Shown: piece after piece, positions 9,683 through 18,199 of the stretch
Position numbering within the stretch: the stretch's first letter is position 1
How the letters are laid out: each line of letters starts with the position of its first letter
Origin: Thermogemmatispora tikiterensis
GTDB lineage: Bacteria > Chloroflexota > Ktedonobacteria > Ktedonobacterales > Ktedonobacteraceae
Assembly (NCBI RefSeq): GCF_003268475.1
Contig: NZ_MCIF01000002.1
Location: 822,015 to 886,014 of the forward strand
DNA: 64,000 nt
Direction: 5' to 3'
Notes under the pieces: model-generated
What the model was told of the DNA's origin: nothing
Seen by the model: only the letters and a program-made list of their open reading frames with translations
Databases searched by the model: none
Position numbers and translations under genes: made by a program

Positions 9683-10912
9683 ATGTTCGAGGAACACATG
9701 CAGGAAGACTCGCCTGCAAGGACAGAAGAAGCCGTGCAGCAGGAACACCTCGTCGACGAGCTGGCCAACCCTGAAGATCGCTGGTTAACCGTTAGCCAGG
9801 CCGCCCGTACGAGCGGGCAGAGTGAGGCGACCATCGAACGTTGGATCAGTCAAGGCCTCTTGCCAGTACGTCGCCACTCGCTAGAGAGCAGGAGCCAGCT
9901 ACGCCTGATCCGCGCTAGCGATCTGGCCTTGCTCAACGCTAGCGTTGCTGCCTCGGCGGGCACGGTCCAGACTCCCGCTCCAGTCAGGAACGAGGGTGGT
10001 CAGCCAGAGCAGCGCTCGCTACCCGAGCGGCCAGCCGCGGAAGCCCCTCGGGAAGCCCATCCGGTCGTCTCCCCCGAGTTTGTCTCTCAGGAGATGGCTG
10101 CCCTGCGCAGGCTCGTCCGCGAGCAGGCCCAGCGCCAGCATGAGGCCCTGGAACGCTTGCGTAGCCGACTGGAGGCACGTTTTCAGCAACAGCAGGAGGC
10201 CTCCGCGCAACAGCGGCTGGCTGTCGATGAGGCCCTGACCCGGCTGCAAACCTCCTTTGAGGATGAAATCGCCGCCCTCCAGATCCAGAACAGCACCCGC
10301 CAGACTGAGCTGGAGCAGCAACTCGAAGAGCTGACGGAGCGATTACAGCAGACCAGTGAGCAGTGGCAGCAGACGCTCATCCTGCTTCGCCAGCAGATCG
10401 AGGCCCTGACGACCCATGTGCAACAGGAGGTTGAAGTCCACGAGCAGCTCACGCGAGAGATACTTCACCTGACTACCCAGCTGGCAGAGCAGCGTATTCA
10501 GCAGGAGCAGATGGCGCATACTCTGGGACAACTTACCCAACAGATGACGTTCCTGACGGCTCAGGTAGCCGAGCAGCGCCAGCGCGTGGAGCAACAGCAT
10601 GATCGGCAAGATCAGCAGGGACTTCAGCTCAGCTATCTTGAACGGGAGTTGGAGGAGCGCCGCCGAGATCAACAGGAGACCCAGCAGGAGCTGCTGGGGG
10701 TGCTGGCCGGACAACAGGAGCAACTGGGAACACTGCTCCTGCGCCTCAATGAGCAGACCCAGCGCTACGAGCTGCTCTCGCAGCTCTATTTGAATGTCGA
10801 ACAGCAACAAGGAGAACACGAGCGCCAATTACGGCGCCTCTACCGATTCCTGGAGCACTTCTCTCCCAGTCCCCCCTCCGTTGGCTTCGATAGTCACGAT
10901 GGCTCTCTCTGA
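9683..10912 (+). CDS. MerR/excisionase-type HTH protein with long coiled coil
   Basis: Residues about 33-85 look like a MerR or excisionase-type winged HTH: WLTVSQAARTSGQSEATIERWISQGLLPV followed by a RLIRASDLALL wing/helix. After a Pro/Glu-rich linker, about 130-395 is an almost uninterrupted Gln/Glu/Leu-rich helix with heptad character, predicted to be a long coiled coil; it has no enzymatic motif or membrane segment. Start: ATG 9683 with GGAGG about 10 nt upstream; ATG 9701 is an alternative. Its own strong promoter lies just upstream. The architecture (DNA-binding head, long rod) could serve nucleoid organisation, cytoskeleton-like or regulatory roles; no named family recognised. Confidence 0.7.
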   Translation: MFEEHMQEDSPARTEEAVQQEHLVDELANPEDRWLTVSQAARTSGQSEATIERWISQGLLPVRRHSLESRSQLRLIRASDLALLNASVAASAGTVQTPAPVRNEGGQPEQRSLPERPAAEAPREAHPVVSPEFVSQEMAALRRLVREQAQRQHEALERLRSRLEARFQQQQEASAQQRLAVDEALTRLQTSFEDEIAALQIQNSTRQTELEQQLEELTERLQQTSEQWQQTLILLRQQIEALTTHVQQEVEVHEQLTREILHLTTQLAEQRIQQEQMAHTLGQLTQQMTFLTAQVAEQRQRVEQQHDRQDQQGLQLSYLERELEERRRDQQETQQELLGVLAGQQEQLGTLLLRLNEQTQRYELLSQLYLNVEQQQGEHERQLRRLYRFLEHFSPSPPSVGFDSHDGSL

Positions 10913-11529
10913 GCGGAGTAAGCTGGGAAGGAAGGAGGGAGCTGAGACAGCACCTGTCTCCTTTCTCCCCATTCGGCCCCCGGCCCGGCGTCGGCCCACC
11001 TGCGTGGGGGGCCTCGCTCCCTGGTCGGATGCCCACCTCGTCCTCTCTCGGCACCCCGGGTCGCACTCTTGGGGCCTTTATCCCCCGCCCGGGGCGACGA
11101 GGAGCACATGCAAAGCCGTACAGGAGTGGTTCTTGCCTTTGTCTACTGCCTGGCTGTTTCAACTCTCCGCCTATCCATCCATCCTAGTAAGCAGCCAGTA
11201 GTACTTTGAGCCGGCACGCGGCGCGCCTTTTGGGAGGCGAACGTATTACTGTACGGCAGAGTTCCCTTCTGGCTGGCTAGCGAGGTTGCTAGCCAGGGTT
11301 GGGTCACCGCCCTTGCCTCTGAAGCAGAATGGCGGTGCCCGGGGGAGTGGCTCACTCTCTTAGCGGTCGGGAGCGGAGCCGATAGCGGCTCGGTCCATAC
11401 CTTTCCGTGCTCTTGCCGGCCTCGATGAGATGAAAGCCCCCCTCCGTGCGTCTTTTCTCTACAGATGGTCGAATCTTTCCGGTCGCGACAGACGCAACTC
11501 CTCTCGATTAGAAAGGAAAAGCAAGCGAT
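10913..11529. other. 617-bp non-coding gap before mpgS
   Basis: No convincing gene on either strand; open frames here are shadow-like. It contains a perfect 9-bp hairpin (CTGGCTAGC 11273-11281, loop GAGGTT, GCTAGCCAG 11288-11296) without a U-tract. A long leader for mpgS is possible but no known riboswitch was recognised. Confidence 0.4.
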
Positions 11530-12654
11530 ATGCTCATTGACACCATCCGATTTGCCCATCTTCTCGAAGAGCACAACCTCCACGATCTTTCCCATTTCCT
11601 GGCCCACACCGCCTTCATCATCTCCCACAAGTCCGAGAGCCTGGAGACGCTGGCCGGAGTACTCTGGTATCTGCCAGTGAACAGTCCGATCATTGTCGTG
11701 ACCAACTGCCCCCCAGAGGAGTATGAGATGCTCAGGTTGGGCCTGCGGGCCCGACTGGCCTCCCACCGTCAGCTGTTCGTGGTGCACCAAAAGGACGACG
11801 TCCTGGCAACACTGCTGCGCGCCCACGGCGTTGCCCATATTCTGGATAGCAGCGGCCATGTGCGCGATGGGAAGGGGGAGGGAATGTATCTCGGAACGCT
11901 GCTGGCCTACCTGCTGCGTTTTCCCCGCTGGCTCGTTTTCTACGACGCCGATAATCTGGTCCCCTGTGCCTTGCTGGAGTATACGCTGGCTATGGGCCGC
12001 CTGTTCATGGCTGCGCATACAACTTACGCCTACCACGCCAGTGGGACCTTGCATAATATTCGCATCTGCTGGGCTGCCAAGCCCGGCCTGCGCAATGGCA
12101 CCCTGGTCGAGGCCAGCGCTGGCCGCTGCACGAGCGTGGTCTCGCCAATTGTCTCCCTACTCTGTCAGTCCTGGTCTGGTCTCCCAGAGACTATTACCTC
12201 CTCTAACGCCGGAGAGCAGGGGATGACCTTGACAACGGCCCAAACATTGCGTTTCGCCTCCGGTTTCGCTGTGGAAACCTTCCTGCTCCTCGACTTGCTC
12301 TTCAAGGCCAGCCCGCTTTATCCAACCCCCGCGACGGCGCTGCTGCAGCAGTATCACTCCCATAGCCCTCACTTTCATACCAAGCGCGATGAGGATCATA
12401 TCCGTGAGATGATCGCGGCGAGTCTCGGCGCTCTCTTGCTCTTTCAAGAATACCTCCCGCTCCAGGTGGAGAACGCGCTGCTGCGTCTCTGTGAGGAGCT
12501 AGAGCTGACACTGGTCCCTCCGCTGGTCTATCCCGCTCTACAGGAGCTGGACCTTAGCGGAGAAGAGGATCTCCCCGATCGCTATCGCTTGCTGGAGCCT
12601 GTTGATAGCCCTGGCCGCGGTAGCGATAGCCTGCTGGAGACCTCGCTGAGCTAG
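11530..12654 (+). CDS. mpgS: Mannosyl-3-phosphoglycerate synthase (GT55)
   Basis: Transfers mannose from GDP-mannose to 3-phosphoglycerate, the first step of two-step mannosylglycerate synthesis, a compatible solute of thermophiles and halotolerant microbes. Seen: an N-terminal nucleotide-binding half with IIVVTNC and FVVHQKD, the family block DGKGEGMYLGTLLA (about 119-132), the metal-binding DAD motif in FYDADN, then SNAGEQGMTLTTAQ leading into FASGFAVE, and SPHFHTKRDEDHIREM near the C-terminus. These line up with the well-known MpgS blocks of Thermus-type enzymes. Length 374 aa is slightly short. Start ATG 11530 has an AAAGGA-like site. No mannosyl-3-phosphoglycerate phosphatase (mpgP) is adjacent and no phosphatase domain is fused, so dephosphorylation must be done elsewhere. 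Confidence 0.88.
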   Translation: MLIDTIRFAHLLEEHNLHDLSHFLAHTAFIISHKSESLETLAGVLWYLPVNSPIIVVTNCPPEEYEMLRLGLRARLASHRQLFVVHQKDDVLATLLRAHGVAHILDSSGHVRDGKGEGMYLGTLLAYLLRFPRWLVFYDADNLVPCALLEYTLAMGRLFMAAHTTYAYHASGTLHNIRICWAAKPGLRNGTLVEASAGRCTSVVSPIVSLLCQSWSGLPETITSSNAGEQGMTLTTAQTLRFASGFAVETFLLLDLLFKASPLYPTPATALLQQYHSHSPHFHTKRDEDHIREMIAASLGALLLFQEYLPLQVENALLRLCEELELTLVPPLVYPALQELDLSGEEDLPDRYRLLEPVDSPGRGSDSLLETSLS

Positions 12655-12763
12655 CCCGCACTGTCTACTCGCCTGGCCGGTGGATGAGATCACGTCGGCG
12701 ACCCGGCGTCCGACGTTCGCTACACTCGCCTGTTGGGGTGGAGCACAGGCCCCCGCCCGCCCC

Positions 12764-12792
12764 TTGACAGGCCCCCGCCGAGAGGCCACAAT
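12764..12792 (+). promoter_or_regulatory. Promoter for the zinc alcohol dehydrogenase
   Basis: Perfect -35 TTGACA (12764-12769), 17-bp spacer, CACAAT (12787-12792, 4 of 6). It sits 44 bp before the dehydrogenase ATG. Confidence 0.6.
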
Positions 12793-12836
12793 GAAACGAG
12801 CTGCAACGTGAGAGGTAAGGGAGGAAGTCATACGCT

Positions 12837-13928
12837 ATGCCTGGACAGATGTTGGCGGCGATGTTCTATGCGCCGGGCGATGTGCGCCTGGAGGAGCGTC
12901 CTATCCCCGAGCCAGGCCCCGGCGAGCTTGTTCTGCAGATTGCGGCGGCTACTACCTGTGGTACCGATGTCAAGACCTACGTACGCGGCCATCCCCTCTT
13001 ATTCAAGCACCCACCCGCCGGCTTTGGCCATGAGGCCGCGGGCATCGTGGCCGCTGTCGGCCCGGGGGTACAGGGCTGGAAGGAGGGCGACGCCGTGGTT
13101 GCGGCAAACTCCGCTCCCTGCGACCGTTGTTTCTACTGCCGCCGCGGTCGCTACAGCCTGTGCGAGGATCTGCTACTGCTGAATGGAGCCTATGCTGAGT
13201 ACCTGCTGGTCCCGGCACGTATTGTGCAGCGCAATCTCTATCGCCTGCCGCAGGGCCTCTCATTTACAGCGGCTGCCCTGACAGAGCCGCTGGCCTGCGC
13301 CCTGCATGGGGTTGAGGAGAGCGAGATCCAGCCCGGTGACACGGTGCTGATCATCGGCGCTGGCCCCCTGGGCCTGCTGCTGGCGGCAGCCGCCCGTCTG
13401 AGGGGGGCCAGGGTTCTGGTCAGTGGACACGGCGAGCAACGACTGGCCCTCGCCCGCCATTTCGGCGCCGAACAGGTCTTTGAGACCGGTTCCCTCTCCT
13501 CAGAGGAGCAGTGCGCTCTGCTACGAGCTGCTACGCCCGAGGGGCGCGGAGCCGATGTGGTAATCGAGGCCGTGGGTACACCCGAGACCTGGGAGCTGGC
13601 AGCCTCCCTGGTGCGCCGTGGCGGCCTGGTCAATTTCTTCGGGGGGTGCGCCTCTGGAACGCATATCTCGCTGGAGACGCGCCCGCTGCACTACGATGAG
13701 CTGACCCTTAAGGGAGTCTTCCACCATACTCCTACCTACTTCGCGCGCGCCCTGGAGCTGATCGCCAGCAGGCAGATTCCGGTCGAAGCCCTCATCACGG
13801 CTCGCTTCCCCCTGACTGAGGCCGTGACGGCCCTTCACCTGCTGCTCCAGAAGCAGGGGGTAAAGTATGCTCTGATTCCGCCGGCCTTCGCTCGGGACCT
13901 CCCTCGCAGAGCAGACCCTGGAGAATGA
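12837..13928 (+). CDS. Zinc-dependent alcohol/polyol dehydrogenase (MDR family)
   Basis: NAD(P)-dependent medium-chain dehydrogenase oxidising an alcohol, polyol or sugar acid. Catalytic-zinc site: C41 in TTCGTD and H65-E66 in GFGHEAAG. Structural zinc: C95, C98, C101, C109 (APCDRCFYCRRGRYSLC). Rossmann motif GAGPLGLLLAAAARLRGA at about 174-191. Length 363 aa is usual. Start ATG 12837 has GGGAGGAAG upstream and a TTGACA promoter. The 3' end runs 134 bp into the convergent TetR gene, so the two transcripts are antisense at their ends. Most like the sorbitol/threonine dehydrogenase branch; exact substrate is not readable from sequence. Confidence 0.88.
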   Translation: MPGQMLAAMFYAPGDVRLEERPIPEPGPGELVLQIAAATTCGTDVKTYVRGHPLLFKHPPAGFGHEAAGIVAAVGPGVQGWKEGDAVVAANSAPCDRCFYCRRGRYSLCEDLLLLNGAYAEYLLVPARIVQRNLYRLPQGLSFTAAALTEPLACALHGVEESEIQPGDTVLIIGAGPLGLLLAAAARLRGARVLVSGHGEQRLALARHFGAEQVFETGSLSSEEQCALLRAATPEGRGADVVIEAVGTPETWELAASLVRRGGLVNFFGGCASGTHISLETRPLHYDELTLKGVFHHTPTYFARALELIASRQIPVEALITARFPLTEAVTALHLLLQKQGVKYALIPPAFARDLPRRADPGE

Positions 13929-14535
13929 GTTGACTGTAGAGGTCAATGACCTGTTGCACACTGAGTCGCCCGCCCGGACGGAACCAGGTGGCGACTTCGG
14001 TGCACATGGCAATCAGAGCGTAGGAGGTGACCTTGATGTCGCTCCGCTTGAAGACCCCCCGCTCCATGCCATCACGCAGGATCTCCTGAATCAGGCGCTC
14101 GTAGTGGTCGCGCAGAGCAATGATGTAGTCACGGTTGGCTCCTTCCAGGGCTCGAATCTCGGTATCGATGATGAAGAATTCGTTCTTGAAGCTGGTGTGG
14201 AGACGGATGTGGTTAGCGATGGCCTCCCGTAGCCGCTCCAGCGGCCCTGGTTGCTCGCGTATGATGCGCTCCAGGTTGGCATTCAGGTGGCGCATGTAGG
14301 TCTCCATGATCTCAACAAGCAGCGCTTGCTTGTTGGCATAGTGATAGTAGATGCTGGCCGCCTGAATGCCGGCCATACGGGCGATGTCACGCAACGGGGC
14401 CGCATGGTAACCGTAGCGGGCAAATAGCTCAACGGCGGCGGTCAGGATGGCCTCTCTGACGGAGCGGGGTTCGCCGTGGCTCAGCTGACCGCTCAGGGTC
14501 TCGCTGCTCTGTCGCTTCAGCTGGCTGTTTCTCAC
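13795..14535 (-). CDS. TetR-family transcriptional regulator
   Basis: Repressor-type regulator. The HTH domain reads REAILTAAVELFARYGY, then RDIARMAGIQAASIYYHY and NKQALLVEIM, a textbook TetR N-terminus, followed by an all-helical ligand domain resembling the TetR_C group of fatty-acid/acyl-CoA regulators. The frame is open up to ATG 14622, but I prefer the GTG at 14535: it has GGAAGG about 11 nt upstream and removes a low-complexity Arg/Gln-rich extension. ATG 14583 and 14622 are alternatives. The last 134 bp overlap the convergent dehydrogenase gene, and the C-terminal tail in that overlap is Pro/Gly-rich. A link to dehydrogenase control is plausible but only positional. Confidence 0.87.
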   Translation of the reverse strand: MRNSQLKRQSSETLSGQLSHGEPRSVREAILTAAVELFARYGYHAAPLRDIARMAGIQAASIYYHYANKQALLVEIMETYMRHLNANLERIIREQPGPLERLREAIANHIRLHTSFKNEFFIIDTEIRALEGANRDYIIALRDHYERLIQEILRDGMERGVFKRSDIKVTSYALIAMCTEVATWFRPGGRLSVQQVIDLYSQLILQGLLCEGGPERRPAESEHTLPPASGAAGEGPSRPQSGGSEP

Positions 14536-14693
14536 GTTTCTTCGATCCTTCCTCTCTGGCTGCTGATCACGAGATGGCCTCATGCCCTTCTCTGGCTGTC
14601 TTGCCCAGGCACAGCTCGACAACGCTTCGGTGGCTGCTCTGCTGGCGCCGGGCTTGCCATGCCATTGTCCTCTCTGTACCAGGCTTTGCCCCT

Positions 14694-14722
14694 ATTCTAG
14701 CAGAGCAGCCCTCACCTGCCCA
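14694..14722 (-). promoter_or_regulatory. Candidate tetR promoter
   Basis: Read on the minus strand: TGGGCA (14722-14717), 17-bp spacer, TAGAAT (14699-14694). About 160 bp upstream of the preferred GTG start. Moderate match. Confidence 0.4.
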
Positions 14723-15152
14723 GTGCACAGGACAGAAAGAGGCGCCGGGCGCCTCACTCAGGAGAAAGAGCAATACGCCGTTACCAGAGGACTTCCCGAA
14801 CGTCGGCCCGGCTGTTATCACACAGGCCGCCAGTCAGCCCGGCTGGCGAGGCCCAATCGCTCGACTGGCCCCCAGTAGCGCTACGTAGACCAGGGGTGGA
14901 GACGTTAGAGCCACCTCCGCCAGCAGGCGAGGAGGCGAAGGAGGGTCGTGATCAGGCACAAGGATTGGCCGGGAATGGCAACCACTGTCTGTCAAAAACC
15001 ATCACCTCGCGCTGGCGGCCTCCGCTTTCCAGTTGCCCGCGGAAGGTAGCCAGCTCCTTTACCTCCCTTACTCTGGCCGAGAAGCGTTAGATGAGTCAGG
15101 TTGGCCTGCTTGTAGCCCCAGGTGATGTCTCGCATTTGGGGTCAGAATAGGG

Positions 15153-15158
15153 TATAAT
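15153..15158 (+). promoter_or_regulatory. -10 element upstream of the uracil permease
   Basis: Perfect TATAAT; the -35 at 17-18 bp is poor (TCGCAT), so promoter strength may depend on an activator. The implied leader is about 240 nt. Confidence 0.4.
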
Positions 15159-15406
15159 CTAAGGAAATAGGCCCTGCCTGCTTGGTCCGCGGTCACTCCT
15201 GCCAGCTGTGCCCGCCGCGCAGGTGCCAGAAAGGAGGCCATAGCGCTCACATCTAGTCCCACCGATCTGGTCGCAACCTCATCGATCATCTCAGAGCTTC
15301 GCTCACACTCCGGGTAGCGCATTCTTCTACAAACTACCCTCTTTTTCTTTCTATCGAGTCCGGCATCCACCTTTGGCCAACTGTTTCTATGAGGAGGGTT
15401 TTCCAC

Positions 15407-16813
15407 ATGGCAACAGGAGACACCGCGGAGAAACGCGGCTATTTCAGCAGTTGGACACTCAAGACCGAAGGGATCATTGCGCCCGACGAGCGCCTTCCTT
15501 GGGGACAGTCCATTCTGGTAGGGCTGCAGCACGTGCTGGCTATGTTCGGCTCGACCGTACTGGCACCGATTTTGATGGGCTTCGATCCGAACACGGCCAT
15601 CTTTTTCTCAGGCATCGGAACGCTGCTCTTCTTTCTGGTCGTGGGCGGACGAGTACCGAGCTATCTTGGCTCTAGCTTCTCCTTTATCGCAGTGGTGCTG
15701 GCCGCCACTGGCTTCGCCAGCGGCTTCCACGGCCCGGGCCTCAATCCTAACATCGGGGTAGCTCTGGGCGGTATTATCGCCGCAGGGGTAGTCTACGGTA
15801 TCATTGCCTTGATCGTGATTGCTGCTGGCTACCGCTGGATCGATATTTTGATGCCCCCAGTTGTGACCGGCGCTGTCGTTGCTGTCATTGGACTGAATTT
15901 GGCCCCGGTGGCCGTAAGCGATGTCAGCGGCTCAGCTTTCGATACCTGGATGGGCCTCATTACCGTGCTGGCGGTCGCTTTCGTGGCCGTTTTTCTGCCC
16001 AGTCCCTTGCGCCGCTTACCTATTCTGCTCGGCGGTATCATCGGTTATCTGATCTACCTGCTGTTTGCTAATGGTCTGCACCTGGGCAAGCCAATCGACT
16101 TCTCAGGGCTGGAGAAGGCCAGCTGGATTGGCCTCCCCCACTTCTCAACGCCAACCTTTTCACCCAGCGCCATAGCCCTGATCGCCCCAGTGGCAGTCAT
16201 CCTGGTGGCCGAGAACACTGGTCACGTGAAGGCTGTGGCGGCCATGACAGGGCGCAATCTGGATCGCTATCTGGGCCGCGCTTTCCTGGGTGACGCCCTG
16301 GCTACGATCGTCGCCGGTTTTGGGGGAGGTACCGGAGTGACAACCTACGCCGAGAATATTGGTGTTATGGCGGTCACTCGTATCTACTCTACCGCTATTT
16401 TCATCATTGCTGCTGTTGTCGCCATTTTGTTGGGCTTCTGTCCGAAGTTCGGCGCTTTGATCATGACCATCCCCTCTGGAGTGATCGGCGGCCTGGCGAT
16501 CGTGCTCTTCGGTCTGATTGCGGCTACTGGTGGACGCATCTGGGTCGAGAACCGTGTGGATTTTTCAAAGAGCCGCAATCTGATCACCGTGGCCTTTGCC
16601 CTGATCGTCGGGGCCGGGAATCTGGCGCTCAATATCGGTAGCTTCCAGCTGAGCGCCATCGGGGTGGCTACTTTCGGGTCGATTATCCTCTACCAGATCC
16701 TGCGTGAGCCAGCGCCGGAGCCAGAGGAGACGGTGACAGCCGATGCGGCAGTGGGACTGAATCCGGCAGGCGAGCGCTCGCTGGAGCCAGAGCCGCCGGA
16801 GCAGCGCCCATAG
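15407..16813 (+). CDS. uraA: NCS2-family uracil/xanthine permease
   Basis: Proton-coupled nucleobase importer with about 14 membrane segments. Diagnostic blocks: QHVLAMFGSTVLAPIL near the N-terminus, VAENTGHVKAVAAMTGRNLD (the substrate-binding Glu region) and FGGGTGVTTYAENIGVMAVT (second conserved Glu), close to UraA-type uracil permeases. Start ATG 15407 is preferred over the upstream in-frame ATG 15389 because GAGGAGGG lies between them, about 9 nt before 15407. Length 468 aa is normal for the family. The C-terminus is Glu/Pro-rich and cytoplasmic. It stands alone, not with pyrimidine genes; the orotate phosphoribosyltransferase-like gene lies 33 kb away. Uracil is the most likely substrate; xanthine cannot be excluded. 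Confidence 0.9.
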   Translation: MATGDTAEKRGYFSSWTLKTEGIIAPDERLPWGQSILVGLQHVLAMFGSTVLAPILMGFDPNTAIFFSGIGTLLFFLVVGGRVPSYLGSSFSFIAVVLAATGFASGFHGPGLNPNIGVALGGIIAAGVVYGIIALIVIAAGYRWIDILMPPVVTGAVVAVIGLNLAPVAVSDVSGSAFDTWMGLITVLAVAFVAVFLPSPLRRLPILLGGIIGYLIYLLFANGLHLGKPIDFSGLEKASWIGLPHFSTPTFSPSAIALIAPVAVILVAENTGHVKAVAAMTGRNLDRYLGRAFLGDALATIVAGFGGGTGVTTYAENIGVMAVTRIYSTAIFIIAAVVAILLGFCPKFGALIMTIPSGVIGGLAIVLFGLIAATGGRIWVENRVDFSKSRNLITVAFALIVGAGNLALNIGSFQLSAIGVATFGSIILYQILREPAPEPEETVTADAAVGLNPAGERSLEPEPPEQRP

Positions 16814-16936
16814 CTTTGTCTGCTCGCTCGCTTTGCTTCGGCTCAGGGCAGCCTCCTGGTCTTACCTTGGGTGGAGGGAAGAGAATCGGGGAGAGTGGGT
16901 GAGCGTACGCCATCGCACCGCCAGACACAACTCAAC

Positions 16937-16963
16937 AGCCAGAGCCGCACTGCGGCTCTGGCT
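16937..16963 (+). terminator. 12-bp hairpin after the uracil permease
   Basis: AGCCAGAGCCGC (16937-16948), loop ACT, GCGGCTCTGGCT (16952-16963): a perfect 12-bp stem with a 3-nt loop, 124 bp past the stop. It is followed by CTGATCCC, not a U-tract. Confidence 0.6.
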
Positions 16964-17025
16964 CTGATCCCTTAGCCCGCGCGAGGAGGAGGCCAGCCTG
17001 TCTGAGTAGCTACGGCAGAGGTATC

Positions 17026-17055
17026 TTGTCTTCCGTCTGTCCGCAATGGTACAAT
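17026..17055 (+). promoter_or_regulatory. Candidate promoter for threonine dehydratase
   Basis: TTGTCT (17026-17031), 18-bp spacer, TACAAT (17050-17055). It implies a leader of about 160 nt that includes the CATGGCCAAT tandem repeat. Confidence 0.4.
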
Positions 17056-17224
17056 GACAAAAGGAGCGTCGTAGAGATACTTTGCTGCGATCCCATCCTG
17101 CCGCCTTGGCAGGGAAGGAAGGCCATTAGGGCGGCGCTCCTCTTGTCTTTTCTTTTTGGTCATGGCCAATCATGGCCAATCTTGACAACCTGCCACCTGC
17201 CCAGAAAAGAAGTTTACACGCGCT

Positions 17225-18199
17225 ATGCACAGCTATGATCTGGCTCCCGAGTTGACGTCAGCCTACGTTGAAGAGGTGTGGCAGAGGCTGCCACGCTACC
17301 TGCGTCCTACCCTGCTGCTACCCGTTCCCCGTCTCTCCGAAGCCCTGGACTGTCAGCTGCTACTCGCCAGTGAGACCTTTCAATATACGGGCAGCTTTAA
17401 ATTCCGCGCCGCCTACCAGCTGCTGGCCAGCGTTCCTCAGCGGCAGATTATCGCCGCCTCCTCCGGGAACTTTGGGCAAGCGGTGGCCTATGCAGCGCGC
17501 TTGCTCGGGAAAGAGGCGACGATCGTCATGCCCTCGACGGCGGCCCGCGTGAAGATCGAAGCTGTCCAGGCCTATGGAGGAAGAGTCGAGCTGACCGATG
17601 TGCGCCGCGTCAGTCGTCAGGAGCGCGTGGCCCAGCTGGCCTGCGAACAGCCCGAGGCTTTCATCGCCCCAGCCTACGACGACTACCGCGTGGTAGCAGG
17701 CAATTCAACCCTCGGGCAGGAGATCCTGCGCCAGGCCGAGGTCGATGTGTTGCTGGTACCAGTCGGAGGAGGTGGACTGATCTCAGGTCAGATCATTGCT
17801 CGTGACTTTCTTGGACGTCCGACACGCATCGTTGGCGCAGAGCCGCTGCCCGGCAACGATGCCGCTCGCTCGCTGCGCAGCGGACAGCTGCTCTCCAATG
17901 AGATGGAGCCGGAGACGGTTGCCGACGGAGCACGCACCCTCTCGCTGGGACGACTCAACTGGGAGATTATCCGCCAGGGAGTGGAGGAGATCATCGAGGT
18001 CCCAGATGAGGTAACGCTGGAAGCGCTGCGCCGCCTCTTCCTGGTGGCCAACCTGAAGGTTGAGCCGACAGGCGCTCTGGCGTTGGGAGCCTTGTTGTTG
18101 CACCCGGAGCGCTTCCGCGGTCGGCGTGTCTGCTGCATCGTGAGTGGCGGCAACGTGGACCCGGCGCTCTACGCCCAAGCCCTGAGCAACTGGCCCTGA
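17225..18199 (+). CDS. Threonine/serine dehydratase (PLP-dependent)
   Basis: Fold-type II PLP enzyme deaminating threonine to 2-oxobutyrate (or serine to pyruvate), or acting as a serine racemase. The PLP lysine is K59 in FQYTGSFKFRAA, followed by SSGNFGQAVAYAA and the phosphate-binding loop PVGGGGLISG. Length 324 aa without a C-terminal ACT domain places it with catabolic threonine dehydratases or racemases, not the regulated biosynthetic IlvA. Start ATG 17225 has only a weak AAGAAG site upstream. It has no amino-acid biosynthesis neighbours. Confidence 0.88.
   Translation: MHSYDLAPELTSAYVEEVWQRLPRYLRPTLLLPVPRLSEALDCQLLLASETFQYTGSFKFRAAYQLLASVPQRQIIAASSGNFGQAVAYAARLLGKEATIVMPSTAARVKIEAVQAYGGRVELTDVRRVSRQERVAQLACEQPEAFIAPAYDDYRVVAGNSTLGQEILRQAEVDVLLVPVGGGGLISGQIIARDFLGRPTRIVGAEPLPGNDAARSLRSGQLLSNEMEPETVADGARTLSLGRLNWEIIRQGVEEIIEVPDEVTLEALRRLFLVANLKVEPTGALALGALLLHPERFRGRRVCCIVSGGNVDPALYAQALSNWP

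Larger units (their letters stand above)
14536..15406. other. Divergent intergenic region, tetR / uracil permease
   Basis: About 870 bp without a supportable gene. It holds a likely tetR promoter (14694-14722, minus) and a TATAAT hexamer ahead of the permease (15153-15158, plus). No known riboswitch or attenuator fold was recognised in the roughly 240-nt leader implied for the permease. Confidence 0.4.
16814..17224. other. Gap between permease and threonine dehydratase
   Basis: Contains the permease terminator hairpin (16937-16963), a promoter candidate (17026-17055) and a perfect tandem duplication of CATGGCCAAT (17161-17180) followed by TTGACA (17182-17187) that lacks a matching -10. No gene seen. 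Confidence 0.45.

Noticed and set aside
11143-12054. 303-codon minus-strand open frame opposite mpgS
   Set aside because: Translation has no family motif or ribosome site, and the plus strand encodes a clear MpgS there.
17182-17187. Perfect TTGACA upstream of threonine dehydratase
   Set aside because: No -10 hexamer at 15-19 bp; called only as part of the repeat observation.
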